The notes beneath the pieces are model-generated. The model had not been told where the DNA came from and ran no database searches. It was given only the letters and a program-made list of their open reading frames with translations. This document shows, one piece after another, positions 27,873-35,647 of a stretch of 64,000 bases of DNA; position 1 is the first letter of the stretch; every line of letters begins with the position of its first letter. The stretch covers positions 26,098 to 90,097 of the forward strand of contig JAILCI010000020.1 in NCBI GenBank assembly GCA_024686335.1, read 5' to 3'. Both the position numbers and the translations under genes were made by a program. The stretch comes from Bacteroidales bacterium. Its GTDB lineage: Bacteria; Bacteroidota; Bacteroidia; Bacteroidales; WCHB1-69.

Positions 27873-27898
27873 AAGGAGGTCAAAAGACCTCCTTTTTT
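27873..27898 (+). terminator. Terminator after the ferredoxin gene
   Basis: AAGGAGGTC pairs with GACCTCCTT around an AAAA loop, followed by a T run. Confidence 0.92.
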
Positions 27899-27911
27899 GT
27901 TGCAAAATAAA

Positions 27912-28165
27912 GGGGCTATATACCTGATGGCACCATGTATGCCCAAGTATTTTGCTAATAGACGTTTTTTAAGGGAGGCAAGGGCTTCATGCAGGCAACT
28001 CCTAAATATAATTCTTCTTGATAGAAAAGTTGCCAAAAGATCAAGCCGACATGAATCCCGCCCGCGTGCTCTATGGTCAAGTGCCTCAGTAAGTCTTGTT
28101 GAGGTTAAAATGCATTTTTTTGACTTTGTAATTATCTTTGTTGTGCCATCATGTATATAACTCCC
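27912..28165. repeat. MITE-like dispersed repeat, copy 1
   Basis: The ends form an imperfect inverted repeat: the left end contains TATATACCTGATGGCAC and the reverse complement of the right end contains TATATACATGATGGCAC, both preceded by a G-rich start. The right-hand half (28058-28165) aligns with 57796-57899, sharing CCCGCGTGCTCTATGG, GTGCCTC, TTGTTGAGGTTA-like and TGTGCCATCATGTATA segments. GGGCTTCATG also recurs in both. The element lies between two terminators in a convergent intergenic space. No transposase is encoded. ORFs crossing it on both strands resemble no known protein. Confidence 0.7.
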
Positions 28166-28166
28166 A

Positions 28167-28202
28167 AAAAACAACCCCCGCCAGATGGTTCCGACGGGGG
28201 TT
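28167..28202 (-). terminator. Terminator of the bamA-skp operon
   Basis: On the minus strand AACCCCCG pairs with CGGGGGTT and is followed by GTTTTTTG. It begins 22 bases after the stop codon of the last skp gene. Confidence 0.85.
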
Positions 28203-28223
28203 CAGGTATTGTTTCAACAGGGA

Positions 28224-28724
28224 TTATTGAATACCCAACTCTTTCTTGACGGCGGCCGTCAGGTCAGTAGACTCACCGTAGAAAGCCAGGGTAGAGATAT
28301 CAAAAACATAGTTGTAGTGCTGCTCTTGAGCTACCTTCTTGATGGCTGCAAGGATATTCTCCTGGAAAGGTTTCAGAAGTTCAAGTTGTTTCTCCTGCAG
28401 ACGTTTCTCACCATCGGCAACGAAAGTCTGGAAACGCTCATAGAGTTTGTTGAACTCATCTTCTTTCACTTTGAGTACTGCTGCAGAGGCGCCAGAGTTG
28501 GCCAGCTTCATATAGTCGGCCTCCTTCTGTTTCAGCTCCTGAGACATGATGGCACCCTCTTCCTCTAACTCTTGTTGCACATTGGCCAAAGCTGTCTGCG
28601 CAGTGTCAATGCCAGGCATCAGAGGCATGATGGATGCATAGTCCACATGTCCGAACTTGGCCTTCTGGGAGTAACCTCCTACACAGCACAAAACTGCTAT
28701 TAATATAAGGAACAGTTTCTTCAT
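28224..28724 (-). CDS. skp: OmpH/Skp-family periplasmic chaperone, third in tandem
   Basis: The 166-residue product has a signal peptide ending GGYSQ, a first strand KFGHVDYASIMPLMPGI, a long charged coiled-coil arm (about 45-120) and a closing NYVFDISTLAFYGESTDLT strand set. This is the Skp fold, a jellyfish-shaped trimer that holds unfolded outer-membrane proteins in the periplasm for BamA. It ends AAVKKELGIQ, very like the neighbouring copy (LVKKELGIK), so the two arose by duplication. The gap to the upstream copy is 11 bases. Confidence 0.92.
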   Translation of the reverse strand: MKKLFLILIAVLCCVGGYSQKAKFGHVDYASIMPLMPGIDTAQTALANVQQELEEEGAIMSQELKQKEADYMKLANSGASAAVLKVKEDEFNKLYERFQTFVADGEKRLQEKQLELLKPFQENILAAIKKVAQEQHYNYVFDISTLAFYGESTDLTAAVKKELGIQ

Positions 28725-28735
28725 GACTTACTAAT

Positions 28736-29230
28736 TTACTTGATTCCTAATTCTTTCTTTACCAAAGGAGTGATGTCTTCACCATCATAATAGAGCAAAA
28801 TCTTGGTGTCGAAGATATAGGAAAAACCATGCTCTTTGGAAACCTTGTTGATGGCATTCTGGATCTTATCCTGGAAAGGTTTTGCCAGCTCAATCTGTTT
28901 CTCTTCCAAATCACTTTGGGCACCAGCCTGGAACTCTTGGATACGATTACCGAGATCTTCCAACTCTTTCTCACGGAGTTGACGAACAGATGTGGACATT
29001 GTACCAACCTCACGGTCGAATTTATCCTTCTTCTGTGCATATTCTGTCATCATACTTTCATATTCTGACTGCAATTCCGTCTGGAAAGCCATCAATTTAA
29101 TTTGCAAGGAGTCAATACCGGGCATAACTTCAAGTATCTCACTTGAATTAACATGTCCGTACTTTTGAGCAGAGGCAGGGTTCAAGGAAAAGAACAGAAC
29201 GGCTGCCATGAGAACTAACACTTTTTTCAT
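28736..29230 (-). CDS. skp: OmpH/Skp-family periplasmic chaperone, second in tandem
   Basis: The 164-residue product has a signal peptide ending NPASAQ, the KYGHVNSSEILEVMPGIDSL start and a coiled-coil arm rich in E, K and Q (about 45-118). It closes with FSYIFDTKILLYYDGEDITP. It is the middle of three Skp paralogues downstream of bamA and is more similar to the third copy than to the first. Its role is as a holdase for outer-membrane proteins. Confidence 0.92.
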   Translation of the reverse strand: MKKVLVLMAAVLFFSLNPASAQKYGHVNSSEILEVMPGIDSLQIKLMAFQTELQSEYESMMTEYAQKKDKFDREVGTMSTSVRQLREKELEDLGNRIQEFQAGAQSDLEEKQIELAKPFQDKIQNAINKVSKEHGFSYIFDTKILLYYDGEDITPLVKKELGIK

Positions 29231-29279
29231 TCTTCTATTTTTTTCTAAATTTATAAAAACTCAAAAACATGATTATAGA

Positions 29280-29810
29280 CTAATCATCGAGCTCATCGTT
29301 TAGCGAGATGCCTAATTTCTGGAGAATCTGCTCGTTGATATCCCATTTTGGGTCGGCATAGATGATTGTCATGTCACCGGCTGCATCGAAGACAAAGGCA
29401 TAACCTTTCTCCTTGGCATAGTCGTTGACGGTAGAGATAACTCGGTCTTGGATAGGTTTCACCAATTCCTCTCTCTTCTTGAAGAGGTCTCCATCCTGAC
29501 CAAAACGTTTCTTCTGAAGATCCTTAGCAGCACGCTCCTCAGCAATGATAGCCTCCTCACGGCTGATCTTGATCTGTTCAGGCATAGTGATAGATTCCAC
29601 TTGATATCTCTTGTACATAGAGTCGATGGCGGTGAATTTGGCTTCAATCTCTTTCTGCCACATCACGGCCAGACGGTTCAGTTCAGCTTGGGCCTCTTTA
29701 TATTCTGACATGTTAGAGAGGATATACTCTGAATTGATATACGCATACTTCTGCCCGAAAGAGGTCATACAGGCAAAACAAATCATGGCAAAAAGGATAA
29801 CTCTTTTCAT
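29280..29810 (-). CDS. skp: OmpH/Skp-family periplasmic chaperone, first in tandem
   Basis: The 176-residue product has a signal peptide ending TSFGQ, then KYAYINSEYILSNMSEYKEA, a coiled-coil arm (about 40-125) and YAFVFDAAGDMTIIYADPKW. It differs from the two downstream copies by an acidic C-terminal tail (NDELDD) and a longer arm. It follows bamA by 50 bases in the same operon. Confidence 0.92.
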   Translation of the reverse strand: MKRVILFAMICFACMTSFGQKYAYINSEYILSNMSEYKEAQAELNRLAVMWQKEIEAKFTAIDSMYKRYQVESITMPEQIKISREEAIIAEERAAKDLQKKRFGQDGDLFKKREELVKPIQDRVISTVNDYAKEKGYAFVFDAAGDMTIIYADPKWDINEQILQKLGISLNDELDD

Positions 29811-29860
29811 TGTTCTAAAATTTTGTGTTCTATTAACGGATTAAAGTGGTTTTTATTGTA

Positions 29861-32479
29861 TTAGTCGATAGATTGGTTAATGGAGATGTGGAAATGACTA
29901 TGTTTGCTATTGAGGCCAGGAACATCATCGAAACCATAACCGTAGTCAAAGCCGAGCAGACCAAACATAGGCAAGTATACACGTACACCGACTCCGGCAG
30001 ACTTATAAAGATTAAAAGGATTATATTGATGTTTATCGATCCAGCCCTTACCAGCCTCCACGAAAGCGAGTAGATAAACGGTGGCAGACGGGTTAAGTGT
30101 AATCGGGTAACGCAACTCTGCAGTAAACTTATGATAGATGCTGGCACCCACTGAACTACCATCCATATAAGGAGAGAGTGCCTCATCATCGTAACCACGC
30201 ATACCAATGACTTCACGACCATCGTAAGCATAGGTAGAGAGACCGTCGCCGCCCAAATAGAAACGGCCAAACGGAGTGATGCCAAGATCCTTGTTATAGC
30301 AACCCATAAAGCCCATCTTCAAACGTACATTCAAGACCAAGTTCTCAACAATGCGGGTAAACCATGAAGCGGTGAATTTCCACTTATGAAATTCCAACCA
30401 TTTGTACTTTTCCTGGACTGTAGCATTAGTATAATCCTTATGGGAGAAGAGGGAATACGGAGGAGTCAGCTGTACCGAGAAGGAGAGACTGGAACCTTCA
30501 CGTGGATAGATGGGTGCGTTGACAGAGTTTCTTGACAGCGTGAAAATATAGCTTAAACTGTTGGCGTGTCCATTGTTGAAAACATAATAACCAGACCAGT
30601 TCTTGACATCATAATATTCGTAGGAGAGGGTATGTGACATAGAGAAATAGTCATCGGGCCACTTCAACTGACTAGCAAGAGAAATAGAGGCACCAGCGAT
30701 ACTGGAGCATGCGTAGTTGTCTTCCGTCTTCTTATGACTGTTTGTCTGTTTCTGATAATAGACACCTACCGTCAAGGCATTCGGCTTTTTGCCACCCAAC
30801 CAAGGTTCAGTAAACGATAGGTTGTAATACTGATAATACTGAGCATTGGTAGATACATTCAAAGAAAGGCGCTGACCATCACCGCCTGGAATAGGAGTCC
30901 AAGCATCCTTCTTGAACAGCTTCTTGGTGGAGAAGTTGTTGAAGGTGACACCAGCCGTGATGACGAAACCGGTAGCACCATAACCGGCACTAAGAGAGAG
31001 CTGGTCGGAGGTGGTCTCCTCAACCACATAGGTAATATCCACCGTACCATCCGTCTCGTTCGGCTTGGGTTGCACGTCCATCTTCTCCTGGTTGAAATAG
31101 CCCAAAGACATCAGCACCTGTTGCGTACGAATGATATCGGCACGGTTAAAGAGCTGACCAGGGATGGTAGTAATCTCACGCAAGATCACGTTATCGTTGG
31201 TCTTGGTATTACCTACAATATTGATTTTGTTGTAACGGGCCACCTTTCCTTCGCGGATACGAATCTCGATATCTATGGAGTCGCCATCCACAGCCACCTC
31301 CACAGGAGTAGCATTGAAGAAGAGGTAACCATTATTCATATAGAGAGAGGCGATATCGTCACCCTCCTCTTTCATCGTCAAATTCTTGGAAAGCTGAGTT
31401 TGGTTATAGACATCACCCTTGCTAATACCGAGTAACTGTTTGAGCAATGTTGTCGGATAGACCGTATTACCCACAAAATTGATGTTGCGGAAGTAGTATT
31501 GGGGACCCTCGTTCACTTTGATGTCAATAAAAACATCATTGTTTTTTATGTAGTAAGTGTCTTTTTCAATGATAGCATCACGGTAGCCAAGCTCATTATA
31601 CTTATTGATAAGATTAACCTTATCTTTGGCATAGGCTTCCTTTGTAAACTTGGATTTTTTAAAAAGACGTAATTTGACACGCGGAGAGAAATACTCGTCA
31701 AAATGCTTTACGATGTCCTTTGACTGATAGTATCCTTTGTGTTTCAGTGTGTAAGCAATAGCGGTGTCAGCCTTATAAAGAGGCATAAAACGAGATTTCT
31801 CTTTTGTCTCCTTCATAGAACGCAACAAGACTGCATCTGGAACGCCATTATTGCCTTCAATATTAATCTGGGCAATCCGAACCTTCTTGGATTTTTGAAT
31901 ATCAAATAGAAGACTGACGGCATTTTTGATTTTCTCGTCGGGAATCTCCTCAATATTCACCTCACAGTTCAAGAAACCTTTGTCAACGTAATATTTCTTG
32001 ATAATATTGATACAAGTTGTCTTCATATTATCATTGATGATATTACCTTGAGAGATATTGAGTTTCTCTCGGAGATCAGTCTCATCGGCCTTAGTTGTGC
32101 CTTTGAAACCGAATGAAATCATACGGGGGCGGTCTTCAAGCCGCACGTCGATGAATGCGGTGTTGCCGGAGACGCGGGAGAGAGTAATCTCAACGTCCTC
32201 AAAAAGGCCCGTGCGCCAAAGGGCTTTGATACTGTTAGAAATCTCGTCGCCAGGAATTTTGATCTTATCGCCAACGTGAAATGAAAGCAAACGTTGGTCC
32301 AAAGGAGCGGTTCCCGAAGAGGTAATACCGCCAATTTCGTATTCTTTGGGATTGGAATAGTCTATTTTTTCGGGCTTGTCTGGACCGTCTCCAGATATGA
32401 TGACCTGTCCGTAACTATTTGTCGTACAGACAATCATCATCATAAAGAGGAGCCGAAAAACTAGTTTTTGCAGTTTCAT
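29861..32479 (-). CDS. bamA: Outer membrane assembly factor BamA
   Basis: The product (872 residues from the ATG at 32479) has a signal peptide ending TTNSYGQ, five POTRA domains (to about residue 470) and a 16-strand barrel with the lid-loop signature GGDGLSTYAYDGREVIGMRGYDDE. It inserts beta-barrel proteins into the outer membrane. The last residues are HFHISINQSID, lacking the terminal aromatic residue usual for a C-terminal beta-signal. The longer reading frame to 32503 would start inside the -7 box, so 32479 is preferred. It sits between uppS and three skp genes. Confidence 0.96.
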   Translation of the reverse strand: MKLQKLVFRLLFMMMIVCTTNSYGQVIISGDGPDKPEKIDYSNPKEYEIGGITSSGTAPLDQRLLSFHVGDKIKIPGDEISNSIKALWRTGLFEDVEITLSRVSGNTAFIDVRLEDRPRMISFGFKGTTKADETDLREKLNISQGNIINDNMKTTCINIIKKYYVDKGFLNCEVNIEEIPDEKIKNAVSLLFDIQKSKKVRIAQINIEGNNGVPDAVLLRSMKETKEKSRFMPLYKADTAIAYTLKHKGYYQSKDIVKHFDEYFSPRVKLRLFKKSKFTKEAYAKDKVNLINKYNELGYRDAIIEKDTYYIKNNDVFIDIKVNEGPQYYFRNINFVGNTVYPTTLLKQLLGISKGDVYNQTQLSKNLTMKEEGDDIASLYMNNGYLFFNATPVEVAVDGDSIDIEIRIREGKVARYNKINIVGNTKTNDNVILREITTIPGQLFNRADIIRTQQVLMSLGYFNQEKMDVQPKPNETDGTVDITYVVEETTSDQLSLSAGYGATGFVITAGVTFNNFSTKKLFKKDAWTPIPGGDGQRLSLNVSTNAQYYQYYNLSFTEPWLGGKKPNALTVGVYYQKQTNSHKKTEDNYACSSIAGASISLASQLKWPDDYFSMSHTLSYEYYDVKNWSGYYVFNNGHANSLSYIFTLSRNSVNAPIYPREGSSLSFSVQLTPPYSLFSHKDYTNATVQEKYKWLEFHKWKFTASWFTRIVENLVLNVRLKMGFMGCYNKDLGITPFGRFYLGGDGLSTYAYDGREVIGMRGYDDEALSPYMDGSSVGASIYHKFTAELRYPITLNPSATVYLLAFVEAGKGWIDKHQYNPFNLYKSAGVGVRVYLPMFGLLGFDYGYGFDDVPGLNSKHSHFHISINQSID

Positions 32480-32500
32480 TCCAATTTTTAAAAAAGTTGG

Positions 32501-32508
32501 CAAAGATA
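32501..32508 (-). promoter_or_regulatory. Internal -7 box before bamA
   Basis: The minus strand reads TATCTTTG, 22 bases upstream of the bamA ATG, in the 35-base gap after uppS. It suggests bamA can be transcribed independently of uppS. Confidence 0.6.
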
Positions 32509-32514
32509 CAAAAT

Positions 32515-33258
32515 TTATTTTTTAGAAACTTGAGCACTCGTTTTTCCGAATCGTCTCTCACGATTTTGATACTGATCGATCACTTCAAGGAGGTCTTTTT
32601 TTCTAAAATCGGGCCACAAAATAGGAAGGAAGAATAGTTCCGTATAGGCAATTTCCCAAAGTAGGAAATTGCTAACGCGGGTATCGCCACCTGTACGAAT
32701 CAGAATGTCAGGATCAGGCACCTCGGGGAGATATAGATTCTGACAGATTGTGTTAGTAGTTATCTCCTCGGGAGTAAGTTTTCCTGAAGCTACCAGACGT
32801 GCGATATTACGGGTCATGTCAGTCAGTTCTGCGCGTCCGCTGTAGCTGAGGGCGAGGATGACGGTGAGGCCTTTATTGTTGGCTGTCACCTCCATAGCAT
32901 GACGCATAGTTTGCTGACAGTCTTCCGGGAGATCCTCAATACGGCCTGTTATCAACAAGCGTACATGGCTGGCATTCAGTTCATCAAGTTCATTGTGCAT
33001 AGCCTGCACGAAGAGGGACATCAGTAGGTCCACCTCTTCTTTGGGACGGTTCCAGTTCTCGGTGGAGAAAGCGTAAAGGGTCAGATAGCGGACTCCGCTC
33101 TCTGCAGCGCAGGAGATAGCTTCGCGCACAGCGGTCAGCGCATGCTGATGTCCATACGTACGTTCATGACCTTCCTGCTGAGCCCATCGTCCATTGCCAT
33201 CCATAATGATAGCGACGTGGGCAGGAATAGATTTATTCTGTAAAGACATAATAGACAA
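32515..33258 (-). CDS. uppS: Isoprenyl (undecaprenyl) diphosphate synthase
   Basis: The 247-residue product carries the cis-prenyltransferase signatures HVAIIMDGNGRWAQ (substrate aspartate), LTLYAFSTENWNRP, and DILIRTGGDTRVSNFLLWE with AYTELFF. It condenses isopentenyl units into the C55 lipid carrier for peptidoglycan and polysaccharide synthesis. Length is normal. It starts either at 33258 or at the ATG three codons downstream. It is 11 bases from the DUF6089 gene, in an arrangement (DUF6089-uppS-bamA-skp) I recognise as conserved in Bacteroidota. Confidence 0.96.
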   Translation of the reverse strand: MSIMSLQNKSIPAHVAIIMDGNGRWAQQEGHERTYGHQHALTAVREAISCAAESGVRYLTLYAFSTENWNRPKEEVDLLMSLFVQAMHNELDELNASHVRLLITGRIEDLPEDCQQTMRHAMEVTANNKGLTVILALSYSGRAELTDMTRNIARLVASGKLTPEEITTNTICQNLYLPEVPDPDILIRTGGDTRVSNFLLWEIAYTELFFLPILWPDFRKKDLLEVIDQYQNRERRFGKTSAQVSKK

Positions 33259-33269
33259 TAAGTTGGAAA

Positions 33270-34148
33270 TTATCTTCTTTTACGAGGTAACTTGAGGTCG
33301 CAGGTAGTATCCTCATTGCCGAATTTGACAGTAAAGATCAGACCCACAAAAGAGTAGATGTCGTGAGTAGTTGTGTTACCACGTTGTTCACCTGCTTGGT
33401 GATAGGGCAGTGCATTACCGTTCTCATCTGTCAGCTCTGGGGAGCGGTCGGCGAGGTTGGCGATCAGGTCGCCTCGGTTTTCGCGCAGAAGGTCATTGTC
33501 GTAATAGAGTCCACGCACATCATCAAGATAGTCGGTGAAAGTATAGCGGATTCCCCACTCAGCACCGATAGAGATGTAACGGCCGATGGTGGCTCTGACG
33601 CCAATACCGAAGGGGATGGCAAAAGAGGTGAGGGAATAGGTCTTTTCGGGACCTCCTTCCAAACCCTGGCCTTCAGTGCCGAAACTTTGAAGCTCATAGA
33701 CAGTACCGTTATACTCAGTCTTTGGATTGAAAGAGAAGAGTGTGGCACCGGCAAAGATATAGGGAGTAAAACGGTTTTTTCCTGTTGAGTTATAGAGCTG
33801 GAAGAAGTTAAGTTCTGCCACCACGGAGAACTCAGTGATAGGTGAAAAGAAGCTGAGGTTGCGCTCATACCCTTTGTTGGTCACAGCATCGCTACCGGTG
33901 ACCTTTCCAAAGATAAAATCAGCCTTCAGCGCCCAACGGGGCGTTAGGTTGTAGCGATAGACGAGACCACCAGCGGGACGTGTGCCGGCAAAGAGGTGAG
34001 TAGGATTCAGTTCACCGAGGTAGAAACCTGCGCCTCCGAAAAGACCAATCTCAGAGCGCTGGGCATGCAACGGATTAGCGAAAAGACCAATCAGCAAAAG
34101 GGTTCCCACCAATATGGCATTCAATCTATAAACAACAGATTTTTTCAT
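33270..34148 (-). CDS. DUF6089-family outer-membrane beta-barrel protein
   Basis: The 292-residue product has a signal peptide ending ANPLHAQ followed by amphipathic strands typical of a small barrel: EIGLFGGAGFYLGELNP, the GLVYRYNLTPRWALKADF strand pair, FTPYIFAGATLFSFNPKTE and IGAEWGIRYTFTDYLDDV. The last matches the DUF6089 (PorT-like) pattern in which a YTDYLDDV motif is conserved. Function is unknown; its position upstream of uppS and bamA is typical and suggests envelope biogenesis. A short basic tail (RKRR) ends the protein. Confidence 0.85.
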   Translation of the reverse strand: MKKSVVYRLNAILVGTLLLIGLFANPLHAQRSEIGLFGGAGFYLGELNPTHLFAGTRPAGGLVYRYNLTPRWALKADFIFGKVTGSDAVTNKGYERNLSFFSPITEFSVVAELNFFQLYNSTGKNRFTPYIFAGATLFSFNPKTEYNGTVYELQSFGTEGQGLEGGPEKTYSLTSFAIPFGIGVRATIGRYISIGAEWGIRYTFTDYLDDVRGLYYDNDLLRENRGDLIANLADRSPELTDENGNALPYHQAGEQRGNTTTHDIYSFVGLIFTVKFGNEDTTCDLKLPRKRR

Positions 34149-34180
34149 TTTTTCAAATAATAGATAATCGTTAGAAAGTG

Positions 34181-34188
34181 CAAAAATA
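34181..34188 (-). promoter_or_regulatory. -7 box of the DUF6089-uppS-bamA operon
   Basis: The minus strand reads TATTTTTG, 33 bases upstream of the ATG at 34148, back to back with the infC promoter. Confidence 0.6.
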
Positions 34189-34203
34189 AAAAAAATACAT
34201 AAA

Positions 34204-34235
34204 TTGGAGTAGGATTAAAAAAAAGTGTATTTTTG
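34204..34235 (+). promoter_or_regulatory. Promoter of infC-rpmI-rplT
   Basis: TTG at 34204-34206 and TATTTTTG at 34228-34235 with 21 bases between. The predicted leader is about 45 bases before the TTG start codon. Confidence 0.7.
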
Positions 34236-34287
34236 CGCCCCAATTTATTAAGTATAAAATTATTAGATTAACAAACAGAAAGGAACT

Positions 34288-34857
34288 TTGAAGAGCACAC
34301 CTACAAACCCTAGAAACCGAGTTCGTTATGTTGCACCCAACAAAAAAGAGGCTCAACATAAGATCAATGAAAACATTACCGCCCAAGTAGTACGCGTTGT
34401 TGGAGAGAACTTCGAACCGAAGATTGTCTCTCTACGGGAAGCCTTGGAAATTGCCGAACAGTACGAGTTAGATCTAGTTGAGATTTCTCCGCAGGCCAAC
34501 CCACCGGTATGCAAGGTAATGGATTATCAGAAATATCTCTACGAACAGAAGAAAAAACAGAAAGAGATCAAGGCCAACAGCGCCAAGACGCAGGTCAAGG
34601 AGATCCACATGGGTCCGCAGACTGATGACCACGACTTCAACTTCAAGTTGAATCACGCCATCAAGTTTCTCTCTGACGGATATAAAGTCAAGGTTATGGT
34701 GACTTTCAGAGGTCGCGCCATCATCTACAAAGACCAAGGAGAATTGCTTTTGCTGCGTTTCGCCGAAAGTCTAGAGGAATATGGCAAACTTGACCAGATG
34801 CCGACACTTTTAGGCAAGAACATGTCGATGATGGTCAGTCCGAAATCTAAAAAGTAA
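34288..34857 (+). CDS. infC: Translation initiation factor IF-3 (TTG start)
   Basis: The 189-residue product contains the IF-3 N-domain KINENITAQVVRVVGENFEP and LDLVEISPQANPPVCKVMDYQKYLYEQ, followed by the linker and C-domain with KEIHMGPQTDDHDFNFKL and VKVMVTFRGRAI. It keeps the initiator tRNA and start codon selection accurate on the 30S subunit. No in-frame ATG precedes the conserved N-domain; the first methionine codon comes well inside it. The TTG at 34288, preceded by AGGAAC, is the natural start. Rare start codons on infC are a known autoregulatory device in other bacteria. rpmI and rplT follow. Confidence 0.96.
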   Translation: MKSTPTNPRNRVRYVAPNKKEAQHKINENITAQVVRVVGENFEPKIVSLREALEIAEQYELDLVEISPQANPPVCKVMDYQKYLYEQKKKQKEIKANSAKTQVKEIHMGPQTDDHDFNFKLNHAIKFLSDGYKVKVMVTFRGRAIIYKDQGELLLLRFAESLEEYGKLDQMPTLLGKNMSMMVSPKSKK

Positions 34858-34900
34858 AATGCTGTAACTCTATATATATTAACCTTAAAAATTAGAGAAA

Positions 34901-35098
34901 ATGCCAAAAATTAAAACGAAATCCGCTGCCAAGAAAAGATTCACTTTGACCGGCACCGGTAAAATCAAGAGACATCACGCTTACCACAGCCACATTCTCA
35001 CCAAAAAAACTAAAAAGAGAAAACGTAATCTGGCTTACAGCGCTATTGTCGAACAAAACTTAGACCGCACCGTTAAGCAAATGCTCGGACAGTGCTAA
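34901..35098 (+). CDS. rpmI: Large ribosomal subunit protein bL35
   Basis: The 65-residue, strongly basic product begins [20 protein letters not shown] and includes [20 protein letters not shown], the standard bL35 sequence. It is a structural component of the 50S subunit. It lies 43 bases after infC and 98 bases before rplT in the conserved infC-rpmI-rplT order. Confidence 0.98.
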   Translation: MPKIKTKSAAKKRFTLTGTGKIKRHHAYHSHILTKKTKKRKRNLAYSAIVEQNLDRTVKQMLGQC

Positions 35099-35196
35099 AT
35101 TAACCCAAGTTATTAATCATTAAAAGTTTACTATCAGCCCGAAAAGAGTTTATAAAGGTTTATAAACCGCTGACGTAAAAGAAAGGAAAATCAATT

Positions 35197-35541
35197 ATGC
35201 CAAGATCAGTAAATCATGTTGCTTCAAAAGCAAGAAGAAAAAAGATTTTGAAACGTACCCGTGGGTACTTCGGCAAACGTAAAAACGTTTGGACCGTTGC
35301 AGTCAATTCGTGGGAGAAAGGCCAACAATACGCCTACCGCGATAGAAAGAACAAAAAGAGAAACTTTAGAAGTTTGTGGATCACCCGTATCAACGCTGGT
35401 GCTCGCGAATATGGCATGTCCTACTCTGTCCTCATGGGCAACTTAGGCAAGAAGGGTGTTGAGCTTAACCGCAAAGCACTTGCCGACCTCGCGATGAACA
35501 ATCCTGAGGCATTTAAGGCTATTGTTGACTTAGTCAAATAG
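35197..35541 (+). CDS. rplT: Large ribosomal subunit protein bL20
   Basis: The 114-residue product begins [20 protein letters not shown] and continues with [13 protein letters not shown] and [19 protein letters not shown], the bL20 signatures. It binds 23S rRNA early in 50S assembly and represses this operon in other bacteria. The 98-base gap before it contains a GGTTTATAAACC palindrome (near 35156-35167) that could be part of a leader structure, but I see no clear match to a known L20 leader. A terminator follows 45 bases after the stop. Confidence 0.98.
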   Translation: MPRSVNHVASKARRKKILKRTRGYFGKRKNVWTVAVNSWEKGQQYAYRDRKNKKRNFRSLWITRINAGAREYGMSYSVLMGNLGKKGVELNRKALADLAMNNPEAFKAIVDLVK

Positions 35542-35585
35542 TAGCCTACACCTTTAATTATTAAAAAGGAGTTTACAGCATAAAG

Positions 35586-35614
35586 AAAAGGCCGCCGGGA
35601 GGCGGTCTTTTTTT
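35586..35614 (+). terminator. Terminator after rplT (possibly bidirectional)
   Basis: AAGGCCGCC pairs with GGCGGTCTT around a GGGA loop, followed by TTTTTTT. The A-rich 5' flank would give a T-rich tail for the convergent ATPase gene on the minus strand. Confidence 0.9.
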
Positions 35615-35647
35615 GTTGAAGATAGTCGTCAACCAATATTACCTGCA

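Noticed and set aside
27827..28174. A 115-codon minus-strand frame across the MITE-like repeat
   Set aside because: It runs through terminators and the non-coding repeat, and copy 2 does not preserve the frame.
35099..35196. L20-type autoregulatory leader before rplT
   Set aside because: Only a short GGTTTATAAACC palindrome is visible; I could not fold a structure matching a known r-protein leader.
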